64,000 nucleotides of DNA from Coleofasciculus sp040219735 (GTDB lineage Bacteria; Cyanobacteriota; Cyanobacteriia; Cyanobacteriales; Coleofasciculaceae). The stretch lies in the NCBI GenBank assembly GCA_040219735.1, contig JAVJRX010000147.1. The stretch is one strand, 5' to 3'. Shown in pieces: positions 9,245-17,659 of this stretch. The notes under the pieces were generated by a model. The model was not told the origin of the DNA. It made no database searches and saw only the letters and a program-made list of their open reading frames with translations. Positions within the stretch are counted from its first letter, which is position 1, and every line of letters begins with the position of its first letter. A program made the position numbers and the translations under genes.

Positions 9245-9404
9245 GGAGCCGTTTTATAAAGTTCCCATGAAGAAGTCACCCCCTTTATGAAGCGTTTGTA
9301 AAACAGTAGGCAGGTTTTGTGAAGTTTTCATAAATAAGTTGGTCAGGTTTATCAAGCTTGTGTAAAACAGTAGGCAGGTTTTATGAAGTTCAGGTCAACT
9401 TGTC
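9245..9404 (+). repeat. Five imperfect units at 32-bp spacing upstream of the vMAP gene
   Basis: A 16-bp motif (consensus ggcaggttttatgaag) recurs at 9245, 9277, 9309, 9341 and 9373, exactly 32 bp apart. The last three copies are strong, the first two keep mainly ttta-t-aag. Units 2 and 4 also end in the same gtaaaacagta, making a 64-bp superperiod: 9298-9326 and 9362-9390 differ at one base in 29. The array lies between the divergent PEP-CTERM and vMAP genes and ends about 30 bp before the vMAP start. About three helical turns per unit puts all copies on one face of the DNA, as expected of an operator array. Confidence 0.75.
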
Positions 9405-9435
9405 CACAGGTGTGTCTATAGGAGTAAAAATACTC

Positions 9436-10863
9436 ATGCGTCTTGAAGAAGCACTTGAACTCTTGCAATCCTTTGTCTATACTCAAACCAAGCAACACTT
9501 AAATACTCTGCAAATTGCTGTCCTGCGGGGATCTTGGGAACATCAATCCTATGAGCAAATAGCCGAAACTTACTGTTTCTCCAGCGCTCACGCCAAGACA
9601 GTTGGTGCCAAGTTATGGAACCTTCTCTCCCAAGTGCTTGGTACAAAAGTTAATAAAAAGAATTTTTCAGTGGTTCTGGAACGTAAAGCGAAAGAGTGGA
9701 TGGTAGAGAAGGCAATCGATATAGCCATTCAGTCCGTTCGTTCAGAAACTTCATCGTGCCAAAATCAATTATCTGTTACATCCGCTACAAAAAATTGTGT
9801 CACATCCTGCGTAATCCCTGAATTACCCGGAGGTCAAGTTCCCCTAGAGTCTTCTTTTTATATAGAACGTCCCCCCATTGAAGAACGCTGCTACGATGCT
9901 ATTGGACAACCGGGAGCATTAATTCGCATTCATGCTCCCACGCAAATGGGTAAAACATCCCTAATGGCAAAAATTTTACAGCAAGCAAGATGGCAAGAGT
10001 ATCATACTGTAACTTTAAGCTTTCAGCTTGCGAGTAGCCATGTTTTAAGTGATCTTGATAAATTCTTTCAATGGTTCTGCGCCAGCATTGGTAAAAGCTT
10101 AGGGTTACCGAATCAGGTGGCTGATTATTGGGATACGATGTTGGGTGGCAACTCCAGTAGCACGGATTACTTTGAGAACTATCTGTTGTCAGAAATTGAC
10201 AGTCCTATAGTCATTGGCTTAGATAATGTTGAGGTAATTTTTCAATACCCGGAAATTGCCTCAAATTTTTTTTGCCTGTTGCGAACCTGGAATGAGAAAG
10301 CTAAGTACGGAAACAGTCTAAGCCGAGTCTGGGAAAAACTGCGGTTAGTCGTTGTTTATTCAACAGAAATTTATATGCCCTTGATGATTCATCACTCATC
10401 GTTTAATGTGGGACTATCAATTGGGTTGCCCGAATTTACCAGCAAGCAAGTACAAGATTTAGTGCAGCGGTATGGATTCAATTGGGATATTGATCAGGTA
10501 AAACAGCTAATGTTTCTAGTTGGAGGTCATCCCTATCTGATCCGAAAGGCGCTTTATCACATCTTGCAACAAGATTTTACCCTAGAAGAGTTGTTGGTTA
10601 ATTATACCAGAAACGTGAGGATTTACAGCGAATACCTGTATCAGCAATTATCGAATCTGCGACAGTACCCAGAACTTTATTCAGCGTTTACCCAAGTGAC
10701 AAGTTCGCAAAAACCTGTGGAATTAGAATGGGAACAAACATTACAATTACAGACCATGGGATTGGTGCATCTACAAGGCGATCGTGTGCTGCCTAGCTGC
10801 AACTTGTATCGTCAGTATTTTAACGTCTCAGCGTTTCATCTACAGGAGTTCTACCCTAAGTGA
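9436..10863 (+). CDS. vMAP-type HTH plus AAA-like ATPase protein
   Basis: About 475 residues in two parts. Residues 1-90 (MRLEEALELLQSFVYTQTKQ, QIAVLRGSWEHQSYEQIAE, LGTKVNKKNF) match the N-terminal HTH domain of vWA-MoxR-associated proteins, very common in filamentous cyanobacteria. From about residue 135 follows an AAA-like (AAA_35, STAND-related) ATPase: FYIERPPIEERCYDAI, then the P-loop APTQMGKTSLM, and a Walker-B-like strand PIVIGLDNVEVIF. The ATG at 9436 is chosen over an upstream alternative because the HTH family begins there and ggag lies 12 bp before it. Proteins of this class are thought to be conflict or signalling NTPases; the effector is unknown. The 32-bp repeat array just upstream suggests dedicated regulation, perhaps by its own HTH. 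Confidence 0.85.
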   Translation: MRLEEALELLQSFVYTQTKQHLNTLQIAVLRGSWEHQSYEQIAETYCFSSAHAKTVGAKLWNLLSQVLGTKVNKKNFSVVLERKAKEWMVEKAIDIAIQSVRSETSSCQNQLSVTSATKNCVTSCVIPELPGGQVPLESSFYIERPPIEERCYDAIGQPGALIRIHAPTQMGKTSLMAKILQQARWQEYHTVTLSFQLASSHVLSDLDKFFQWFCASIGKSLGLPNQVADYWDTMLGGNSSSTDYFENYLLSEIDSPIVIGLDNVEVIFQYPEIASNFFCLLRTWNEKAKYGNSLSRVWEKLRLVVVYSTEIYMPLMIHHSSFNVGLSIGLPEFTSKQVQDLVQRYGFNWDIDQVKQLMFLVGGHPYLIRKALYHILQQDFTLEELLVNYTRNVRIYSEYLYQQLSNLRQYPELYSAFTQVTSSQKPVELEWEQTLQLQTMGLVHLQGDRVLPSCNLYRQYFNVSAFHLQEFYPK

Positions 10864-11001
10864 TAGTAAGCATTACTTAGATTTTATGTAATTGGTTAGT
10901 ATTTAATGTTTGTTAAAGATTATATCAAATCAATATTATCTGAATAACCTCTTGCTGCGCTACTTCCTGAACAAATAGCATCAGAGTTTCCCAGTTGGAA
11001 A

Positions 11002-11058
11002 GGGGCGGGTTTATTGGGATAGGGGTGCAACCGAAAAAATAGTCGTAAAACCCGCCCC
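11002..11058. repeat. 57-bp hairpin repeat, family B, copy 1
   Basis: Terminal inverted arms ggggcgggttt / aaacccgcccc enclose a conserved interior with gggtgcaaccgaaaa and atagtcgta. Copies of exactly 57 bp recur at 21262-21318 and 52437-52493 and a diverged 58-bp copy at 63640-63697. The first ATG of the following GH116 frame (11062) lies just outside the right arm. Confidence 0.9.
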
Positions 11059-11127
11059 TACATGGTGCAAGAGGTGAGATTGATCCAAAATAGTGCAAGC
11101 GACCAACTACACCGTAAGATCGAAAGC

Positions 11128-13569
11128 ATGATCTATCAACCACCGCGCCCAACTATCCCCGATTGTACCTGGCAACGTCCAATTGGACAGGGCTGGGAGA
11201 ATCCCTACACTGTACGCTATGCCAGTAATCTGGATGATGGACCCTGGCATGGTATGCCCCTTGGCGGATTTGGCGCAGGTTGTTTGGGGCGCTCTTCACG
11301 GGGAGACTTTAATCTATGGCATCTGGATGGGGGAGAACATACATTCAAACGTCTGCCAGCTTGCCAGTTTAGCGTCTTTGAACAGCCAGAAAACCAAGAC
11401 GCCCAAGCCTATGCCCTTTGTACCGAACCCCCAGAGGATGGCAGCCTGGGCAAATGGCAATGGTATCCCACGTCGCCTAATGTAGAGACCAAAAATGGCG
11501 CGTCTCTACCAACGGGAACCTATCACGCCCTTTATCCCCGGAGTTGGTTTGTCTACGAGAATGTGTTTCAAACCGAATTAACCTGCCAACAGTTTTCCCC
11601 GATTTGGGCAGATTGTTATCAGGAAAGCAGTTATCCGGTGGCGGTGTTTGAATGGACTGCCCATAATCCCACAGATCAGCCGATTATTTTAAGTATTATG
11701 CTCACCTGGCAGAATATGGTGGGCTGGTTTACCAATGCGATTAAGCATCCCCAAGTTCGGGTACGGGATGATGGGAGTCCGGTTTACGAGTATCAACCGC
11801 GTTGGGGAAATAGCACCGGGAATTATAATCAATGGATTGTGGATAATTTCCGGGTGGGTTGTCTGTTAGACCGAGTTAGGCTGCGGGATGAGATTGAAGA
11901 AGGCGAAGGACAACTCTGTTTTGCCACGGTGACGAATCCAAGTCAGGAGGTATTCTATCACTGTCGCTGGAATCCCACAGGGGATGGAGCAGACGTGTGG
12001 AATACGTTTGCCAGTGACGGGAGTCTGAGTGATGTGCAAGACGAAACTCCCGCCGAACCCGGAGAACAAATTGCGGGCGCGATCGCAGTACGGGTAAGAC
12101 TGCGCCCAGGAAGAACGCGCAAAATCCCATTTATCCTCGCCTGGGATTTTCCGGTGACGGAGTTTTCTGGGGGGGTTAAATATTACCGCCGTTATACGGA
12201 TTTCTTTGGTCGCACGGGAAATAATGCCTGGTCAATTGTCCGCACTGCCCTCAAACATACTGACCTTTGGCAAGAGCGAATTTCCTCCTGGCAAAACCCT
12301 ATTTTACAGCGTCAGGATTTACCCAATTGGTTCAAAATGGCTCTGTTTAATGAACTCTATTTATTATCGGCTGGGGGGACAATTTGGAGTGCCGCCGATG
12401 AAGGTGATCCGGTGGGTCAATTCGGGGTTTTGGAATCCTTGGATTATCGTTGGTACGAAAGTTTAGATGTGCGGCTTTATGGGTCTTTTGCCCTAGCGAT
12501 GTTGTGGTCGCGATTGGATAAAGCGGTACTGGAAGCCTTTGCCCGGGCGATTCCCACGAGTGATGATACGCCTCGGATTATTGGATACAACCAAGGGACA
12601 GCGATTCGCAAAGCCGCCAATGCGACACCTCACGATTTAGGCGCACCCAATGAACATCCTTGGGAAAAGACAAACTATACCAGTTATCAAGATTGTAATC
12701 AGTGGAAAGATTTACCCTGTGATTTTGTCTTGCAGGTGTATCGGACGTTTGTGTTTACGGGGTCGAAGGATATTGAATTTTTAGCCGAATGTTGGTCAGC
12801 AATTGTTAGGGCGCTGGCGTATCTGAAAACCTTTGATCACGATGGTGATGGGATTCCGGAAAACTCAGGCGCACCGGATCAAACCTTTGATGATTGGCAG
12901 TTGCAGGGAGTTAGCGCGTACTGTGGTGGGTTATGGTTAGCCGCCTTAGAAGCCGGAAGCGCGATCGCACAAATTCTCCTGGACAACTACACCCTAGTTT
13001 TTTCAATTGATCTGCCTGATCCGGAGTCGATTCAACAAACCCTGAACGACTATCAGAAATGGCTGCAACAGGCGAAACCGATTTATCAGCGAAAACTCTG
13101 GAATGGTCAATATTATCGCCTCGATAGCGAAAGTGATTCTGATGTGGTGATGGCAGATCAACTCTGTGGTCAGTTCTATGCCCAATTACTAGGATTGCCG
13201 GATATTGTTCCAGCAGAATGTACCCAGTCAGCGTTGAAAACTGTTTATGAATCTTGTTTTTTAAAGTTCCATAATGCCCAATTTGGTGCAGCGAATGGGG
13301 TAAAACCCGACGGTTCTCCCGAACATCCAGATGCAACTCATCCCCTAGAAGTGTGGACAGGGATTAATTTTGGCATAGCCGCATTTTTAATTCAATTGGG
13401 AATGAAGGATGAAGCCTTAAAAGTGACAGAATCAGTGGTGCGACAGGTGTATGAGAATGGATTACAATTCCGTACCCCGGAAGCGATTACGAGCGTTGGC
13501 ACATTTCGGGCAGGTCATTATCTGCGGGCGATGGCAATTTGGGCAGTTTATTTAACGTTGAGTAAATAG
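11128..13569 (+). CDS. GH116 beta-glucosidase (GBA2-type non-lysosomal glucosylceramidase family)
   Basis: About 813 residues, the usual length for bacterial GH116 enzymes, which hydrolyse beta-glucosides or beta-xylosides with retention. The N-terminal beta-sandwich starts with NLDDGPWHGMPLGGFGAGCL. The C-terminal (alpha/alpha)6 barrel carries the nucleophile segment FGVLESLDYRWYESLDVRLY (Glu about 436) and the acid/base segment GAPDQTFDDW (Asp about 588), both in the positions known for TxGH116. No signal peptide is seen, so it is probably cytosolic. The frame is open from ATG 11062, but that ATG belongs to a dispersed hairpin repeat, and family homology begins near Met 11128, which I prefer. 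A 30-bp repeat (11481-11510) is inserted in frame. Substrate could be glucosylglycerol-like solutes or glycolipids; this is not shown. Confidence 0.92.
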   Translation: MIYQPPRPTIPDCTWQRPIGQGWENPYTVRYASNLDDGPWHGMPLGGFGAGCLGRSSRGDFNLWHLDGGEHTFKRLPACQFSVFEQPENQDAQAYALCTEPPEDGSLGKWQWYPTSPNVETKNGASLPTGTYHALYPRSWFVYENVFQTELTCQQFSPIWADCYQESSYPVAVFEWTAHNPTDQPIILSIMLTWQNMVGWFTNAIKHPQVRVRDDGSPVYEYQPRWGNSTGNYNQWIVDNFRVGCLLDRVRLRDEIEEGEGQLCFATVTNPSQEVFYHCRWNPTGDGADVWNTFASDGSLSDVQDETPAEPGEQIAGAIAVRVRLRPGRTRKIPFILAWDFPVTEFSGGVKYYRRYTDFFGRTGNNAWSIVRTALKHTDLWQERISSWQNPILQRQDLPNWFKMALFNELYLLSAGGTIWSAADEGDPVGQFGVLESLDYRWYESLDVRLYGSFALAMLWSRLDKAVLEAFARAIPTSDDTPRIIGYNQGTAIRKAANATPHDLGAPNEHPWEKTNYTSYQDCNQWKDLPCDFVLQVYRTFVFTGSKDIEFLAECWSAIVRALAYLKTFDHDGDGIPENSGAPDQTFDDWQLQGVSAYCGGLWLAALEAGSAIAQILLDNYTLVFSIDLPDPESIQQTLNDYQKWLQQAKPIYQRKLWNGQYYRLDSESDSDVVMADQLCGQFYAQLLGLPDIVPAECTQSALKTVYESCFLKFHNAQFGAANGVKPDGSPEHPDATHPLEVWTGINFGIAAFLIQLGMKDEALKVTESVVRQVYENGLQFRTPEAITSVGTFRAGHYLRAMAIWAVYLTLSK
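11481..11510. repeat. 30-bp palindrome family A copy inside the GH116 gene
   Basis: Outer arms tgtagagac and gtctctac match the palindromes at 1969 and 2333, with a degenerate left core (caaaaatggcgc). It encodes NVETKNGASLP in frame, in a loop of the N-terminal beta-sandwich domain. Confidence 0.8.
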
Positions 13570-13612
13570 TTTTTAGTTTTGTGTATGGGTGGGTTTGACT
13601 ACTATTAACTGT

Positions 13613-13681
13613 CAACCTTTGACCCAGAACAGGTGCAGGATTTTGCCTTTAGTCCTGACAGCAAAACCCTGGTAACAGGCA
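13613..13681 (+). pseudogene. WD40-repeat remnant
   Basis: The frame through this short stretch reads STFDPEQVQDFAFSPDSKTL followed by VTGNG, one WD40 blade strand pair (the FSPD...LVTG motif). No WD, partner blade or gene context remains on either side. It looks like a relic of a WD40 gene lost from this spot, or recombined in from one of the many WD40 genes in such genomes. Confidence 0.5.
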
Positions 13682-13756
13682 ATGGAATCCTTTGCTGTAT
13701 TGCCGAGTCTCTTTCCTTGTGTCATCTGCCCTCTGTAATCCGCTACAATAGGCGTC

Positions 13757-15061
13757 ATGCCATCATCAAAGACACCTGCCAACGCCTCCAGCCAATTTCT
13801 CAAACGCCAAGCCGCGTCGCTGCTGCTGTATCAATCCGTTCTCCATAACGACGTGGGACAAGCTTTTATCCATACGTTGCAAACCTTAAGCAAGGGTGAA
13901 GCCGAGCAAACGGCTTGCTTGGTGGCTTATGGTAGCTGGTTCAAAATTTTAGCCGCCCACGGAGAAAGTTGGCAAGATTATCTGATTCGGCAGATTCTCC
14001 AGGATGATAATCCCTTTACTCAGCAAGTGCAACGGGTAGCCCTGCAAGATTTACACCCAGCCCTAGTCATGGCGGCAAAACAGGATTTACGCGCCTTGTA
14101 CCATCTGTATCAATGCAGCGCCGAACAGCTAAGTCGGTGGGTGCAAAAAGCCTCTCAATTAGAATTACAGCCTGTTTCCTGGAGTCTGGAAACAGTAAAG
14201 CCCACATTTCTACACCAACAGAGTGATTGGACAGAATCTATAGAAGAATTAGCCACCTACTATCGGCAACATGGTACTGGGTTATTTGCTCAATATCATG
14301 CCCTGCGTTGGCAGTCGGGTCAATTAGTTGGTATCGCCCGCCCTGATCCGATTGAGTTAACTCAATTGGTGGGATATGAGTCTCAACAAGCCACGTTAGT
14401 TAAAAATACAGAATTCTTACTCGCGGGTTATCCGGCTTTACATGTCTTACTTTATGGCAGTCGTGGTTCAGGTAAGTCGTCATTAGTCAAGGGTTTATTA
14501 CAAAAGTATAAGCATCAGGGACTGCGGTTGATTGAAGTGGCTAAATCTGACTTAAAAGAACTAGCTATGATTGTGGAGCAATTGCGAGACGTACCACAGA
14601 GGTTTATCATCTTTGTGGATGACCTCTCCTTTGAAGAAGATGATGATGCGTTTAAGGCATTAAAAGTCGTCTTAGAAGGAAGTGTCACCGCCCGTCCCCC
14701 AAATGTAGTCGTTTATGCAACCTCCAATCGACGCCACTTGGTACGGGAATTTTTTGCCGATCGCCCTCGTCCCAGCGATAATGATGAAATCCATGCCTGG
14801 GATACCTTACAGGAAAAATTATCCTTTAGCGATCGCTTCGGCTTAACCTTAACCTTTGAACCAGCAAACCAAGACACTTATCTCAACATCGTCTATCATT
14901 TAGCCCAGCAAGCAGACATACACTTACCACAAAATGACTTAAAATCCCGTGCAATTCAGTGGGCAACCCGCCACAATGGACGTTCTGGGCGCAGCGCCCG
15001 CCAGTTTGTTGATTTTCTCAGCGCTGATTTAGGGATTCATCCTGTGAATGATAAATTATGA
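13757..15061 (+). CDS. DUF815-family AAA+ ATPase
   Basis: 434 residues. The C-terminal two thirds are a DUF815 AAA+ domain: SQQATLVKNTEFLLAG, the Walker A loop LLYGSRGSGKSSLVKGLL at about residue 235, a Walker-B-like strand FIIFVDDLSFEEDDDA, and the sensor segment VVVYATSNRRHLV. The tail contains DRFGLTLTFEPANQDTYL and GRSGRSARQFVDFL, both typical of the family. The first 200 residues are a helical domain seen in cyanobacterial and other DUF815 proteins. Its cellular role is unknown. It is followed 98 bp later on the same strand by the coiled-coil membrane protein, with heptameric repeats between, so the two may or may not be co-transcribed. ATG at 13757 fits the family. Confidence 0.88.
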   Translation: MPSSKTPANASSQFLKRQAASLLLYQSVLHNDVGQAFIHTLQTLSKGEAEQTACLVAYGSWFKILAAHGESWQDYLIRQILQDDNPFTQQVQRVALQDLHPALVMAAKQDLRALYHLYQCSAEQLSRWVQKASQLELQPVSWSLETVKPTFLHQQSDWTESIEELATYYRQHGTGLFAQYHALRWQSGQLVGIARPDPIELTQLVGYESQQATLVKNTEFLLAGYPALHVLLYGSRGSGKSSLVKGLLQKYKHQGLRLIEVAKSDLKELAMIVEQLRDVPQRFIIFVDDLSFEEDDDAFKALKVVLEGSVTARPPNVVVYATSNRRHLVREFFADRPRPSDNDEIHAWDTLQEKLSFSDRFGLTLTFEPANQDTYLNIVYHLAQQADIHLPQNDLKSRAIQWATRHNGRSGRSARQFVDFLSADLGIHPVNDKL

Positions 15062-15112
15062 GTTCACTAATTTTTGACAAAGGATGTAGCTTACTTATCG
15101 CTGCGCCAGTAT

Positions 15113-15159
15113 GACAAATAACGAATGACAAATAACGAATGACGAATGACAAATGACCC
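15113..15159 (+). repeat. Heptameric short tandem repeat
   Basis: Successive 7-mers acaaata, acgaatg, acaaata, acgaatg, acgaatg, acaaatg, acccatg run directly into the start codon of the next gene; the last heptamer carries its ATG (15160). This is the STRR type frequent in filamentous cyanobacteria. Confidence 0.75.
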
Positions 15160-16494
15160 ATGAACCAACTTGTTAATCAAATGCTTCTTGGTACAGTTGC
15201 TTTTACCGTCAGCGTGGGTGTGGGATTATTCATTAACCCGAACAAAGCCTTGGTTAATGGAGTCGTTACCGTTGTGGCAAGTTATACTGGCGTTATTGTA
15301 GCGGATCGGCGACGCCTCCAAGGGGAAAAACAGCGCAAAAACGCTTTACTCCATCAAATCCAAGAATTTGAGGAAGAAGAAAGCCTGCTGTATGAATCAC
15401 TGATGCAGGGAAGGGAAACACAACACCAACTCGAAGCCAGCATTAATGCTTTACAAACTGAACGGAGTCAGCTTCTGAGTCGCGTGTCTGAATTGCATAA
15501 TCAACGAAATACCTTGTATCAGGAAATCAGTGAAGTTCAACAGCACAAACAGCAGCACCTAGAGGAGATAGATACCCTGCGATCGCAAATTCAGCAGCTA
15601 GAGAAACACCAAAGTGAACTCAATCAATCCCTCTGGGCAAAAACTGCCCAAATTCAGCCAGCGGAAACTCGCTTAAATCACTTACATTCTGAACTCGAAC
15701 AGCTTCAAACCGAAATTGCTGATAAACTCCATCAACACGAACATCTTCATCAAGACTTAGCTGAACTCGAACGCCGTAAGCAATACTTAGGTGGAGAAGC
15801 TTACGACTTACATACCGAGATTCAGGCATTAAAGCAGCGTTTAGAGCAACTGAATCAAGCATTCTTGTCCTTACGGATACAGCAACAACGGGTTCAGGAA
15901 AATCTAACTCCCCTAAAATCGGAACTGGATCAAATGCAGCAGCAACTTACAGAAAAACATCAGCAACAAAAGCAACTGAATCAAGACTTGGCACGATTAG
16001 AGCAGCTTAAACATCAGTTAGAATTCGATTATGCCGCTCTGCAACAGCAAATGCAAACCCTACGGGTTCAGAATTTAACATCAACTGAAACGGCTTTGCC
16101 AACACTTGAACGTAATTTATCTCGAATCTTACCTCAAAAATGGTTGAATTTAATGGCATTCGTTCAACAGCTTAACGAGGATGAGCTAATGGCATTTAAA
16201 GCAATTTTGGCGGAAGATCAAGCCGCTTTGAATCAAATTTATCAGCAAAAAAAGATAACTTTATCGGCTTTAATTCAGTCTCTTAATAAAAAGTCTATAT
16301 TCGTACTTGGAAATTCTCTGTTTTTCAGCGATAGTACCTCTGTTATTCCTCAACTCCATAAAGACTATAGGTCTGTCTTGAAAGAACCAACATCTATTTA
16401 TTTTAAAAACTTAATTGGACTGAATTATCGACAAATACAATCTGACATCGTATCCACAAGATTTGCTACACCTCATAAACCTGTAGAGACATAA
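15160..16494 (+). CDS. Membrane-anchored long coiled-coil protein
   Basis: 444 residues. The N-terminus has two short hydrophobic stretches (MLLGTVAFTVSVGVGLFI, and VVTVVASYTGVIV), so it probably forms a membrane hairpin. Residues about 60-310 are an almost uninterrupted Gln/Glu/Leu-rich coiled coil with recurrent QLEQL, LNQDLARLEQ and HQQQKQLNQ segments. The last 130 residues form a separate small domain (ILPQKWLNLMAFVQQLNEDE, KKSIFVLGNSLFFSD) that I do not recognise. Such architecture suits a scaffold tethering something to the membrane; the DUF815 ATPase just upstream is the obvious candidate partner. The last codons and TAA lie inside a 30-bp dispersed repeat (16482-16511), so the natural C-terminus may have been altered by the repeat. 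Confidence 0.75.
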   Translation: MNQLVNQMLLGTVAFTVSVGVGLFINPNKALVNGVVTVVASYTGVIVADRRRLQGEKQRKNALLHQIQEFEEEESLLYESLMQGRETQHQLEASINALQTERSQLLSRVSELHNQRNTLYQEISEVQQHKQQHLEEIDTLRSQIQQLEKHQSELNQSLWAKTAQIQPAETRLNHLHSELEQLQTEIADKLHQHEHLHQDLAELERRKQYLGGEAYDLHTEIQALKQRLEQLNQAFLSLRIQQQRVQENLTPLKSELDQMQQQLTEKHQQQKQLNQDLARLEQLKHQLEFDYAALQQQMQTLRVQNLTSTETALPTLERNLSRILPQKWLNLMAFVQQLNEDELMAFKAILAEDQAALNQIYQQKKITLSALIQSLNKKSIFVLGNSLFFSDSTSVIPQLHKDYRSVLKEPTSIYFKNLIGLNYRQIQSDIVSTRFATPHKPVET

Positions 16495-16511
16495 CTGGCT
16501 ACGTCTCTACA
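16482..16511. repeat. 30-bp palindrome family A copy supplying a stop codon
   Basis: The sequence tgtagagac...gtctctaca matches the outer arms of the palindromes at 1969, 2153 and 2333; the centre (ataactggctac) is degenerate. Its first half encodes the final residues VET and the TAA of the coiled-coil gene. Confidence 0.75.
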
Positions 16512-16878
16512 CAAAAATTGTCGGGTTATTTTTTCTAGTTTATTTCACAAATTGACAATGGATAATGAACAATGGATAATGACCTCTCCTTAAAAGAAGA
16601 GGATTGAAATTAAGAAAAATCTTTTTTAATTTCTTCGTAAACGAAGAGGTCTTAGATCCAATTAATCAATTGTCAATTATCAATTATTAATTATCCATTG
16701 ATAAAGATTCTGACTTTTCACGCCATAAGGATGCGGGAGCTTTTTTTGCACGGGGAAGCAGGGGAAGCAGGGGAAGCAGGGGAAGCAGGGGGAGAATTCA
16801 AAGCTTTCTCAAGAGAAGGAGAGAGGTTTTCCAGATCCTGTGAAAAGTAAGCCTTAAAAAGGGGGACTCTGACAGACT
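16512..16878. other. Repeat-rich intergenic region
   Basis: No gene is seen. The stretch holds short repeats of the type gacaatggataatga (16550-16580), an AT-rich segment with caattatcaattattaatta (16670-16700), and four to five tandem copies of the 9-mer ggggaagca at about 16752-16790. The 9-mer block is flanked by inverted ctgacttttcacg (16711) and tgtgaaaagta (16840); the same inverted pair surrounds the family B repeat near 21262, suggesting a dispersed composite element. Confidence 0.6.
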
Positions 16879-17439
16879 TCAAAACAATAATTCATTGACT
16901 GGGCAACTATCGGAACCACTATTTACACAAAAAGCAAATGTAAAAAAAATACTTTTCTCTGCTTCGACAGCCTTATAAATGGCATCAAACTTATAGTAAA
17001 TGTGACCAATTTTCGCTTGTTCTTGAAGCGTTTTTTTTGAAAACCCTTCACGGGAAGCAATTGTGTTGAAAGTAACGTCTTGATTCTTGGCATATTCTAA
17101 GGTCAGCCAGGAAACAAGTTGTTGTTCTGATGGAGATAAGCCTTTATACCACGTTGCATATAGTCTAAAGACTTTTTCGGTCTTTGACTCAGGATCATCG
17201 TCTTCATCATCATCTTCATCATCGTCTCCATCAATCCCCAAAAAATCTGTTATTTGCTCTATCGTTTCCCCGGTGCGATTAATTTGCTCAATTCCATCAT
17301 TTATAGTCTCTAGAATATCGTCTATTTCCTCAAGTGGGAATGCTAAAACTGAAGCTTGCCAAAAAGTTACTAAGCTAATCAGAGAGAACGATATAAAATT
17401 TAATAAGTTTAAGCGAATAAAAATTACTTTATGTAGCAT
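16879..17439 (-). CDS. Secreted acidic protein of unknown function
   Basis: 186 residues, no family recognised. An N-terminal hydrophobic segment (LNLLNFISFSLISLVTFWQA, then SVLAFP) looks like a signal peptide with cleavage after about residue 34. Next come a short amphipathic region (EEIDDILETINDGIEQINRT) and a tract of Asp/Glu (GDDDEDDDEDDDPES, about residues 70-85) built from a short tandem codon repeat. A helical C-terminal region (TEKVFRLYATWYKGLSPSEQ) and two Cys near the end (FCVNSGSDSCPVN) may form a disulfide in the periplasm. The gene is isolated on the minus strand with a long AT-rich upstream spacer. It could bind cations, but nothing in the sequence shows a function. Confidence 0.65.
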   Translation of the reverse strand: MLHKVIFIRLNLLNFISFSLISLVTFWQASVLAFPLEEIDDILETINDGIEQINRTGETIEQITDFLGIDGDDDEDDDEDDDPESKTEKVFRLYATWYKGLSPSEQQLVSWLTLEYAKNQDVTFNTIASREGFSKKTLQEQAKIGHIYYKFDAIYKAVEAEKSIFFTFAFCVNSGSDSCPVNELLF

Positions 17440-17659
17440 ACATCATACCGAAAATTAAACAGGATAAAAACCCACCAAATCTTCAGGATATATCCTGAAA
17501 ATCTAGTTTAATTTAAATATAAACATCTGGTTTGGGTATAATCACTTAAGGATTAGGTGAATCGTGATTTTCAGCACGTAGATACCTAATTATATTTACA
17601 AACGAATCTTTTGCTCCTATGTATCCAGTCCCTCAATTACTTTGTAAACACAATATACA

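Noticed and set aside
9245..9404. CRISPR array
   Set aside because: Repeat spacing is 32 bp with 16-bp degenerate motifs and no unique spacers of proper length; no cas gene nearby.
16482..16511. Rho-independent terminator for the coiled-coil gene
   Set aside because: The inverted repeat is a member of the dispersed family A; no T-run directly after it and the same sequence occurs inside genes.
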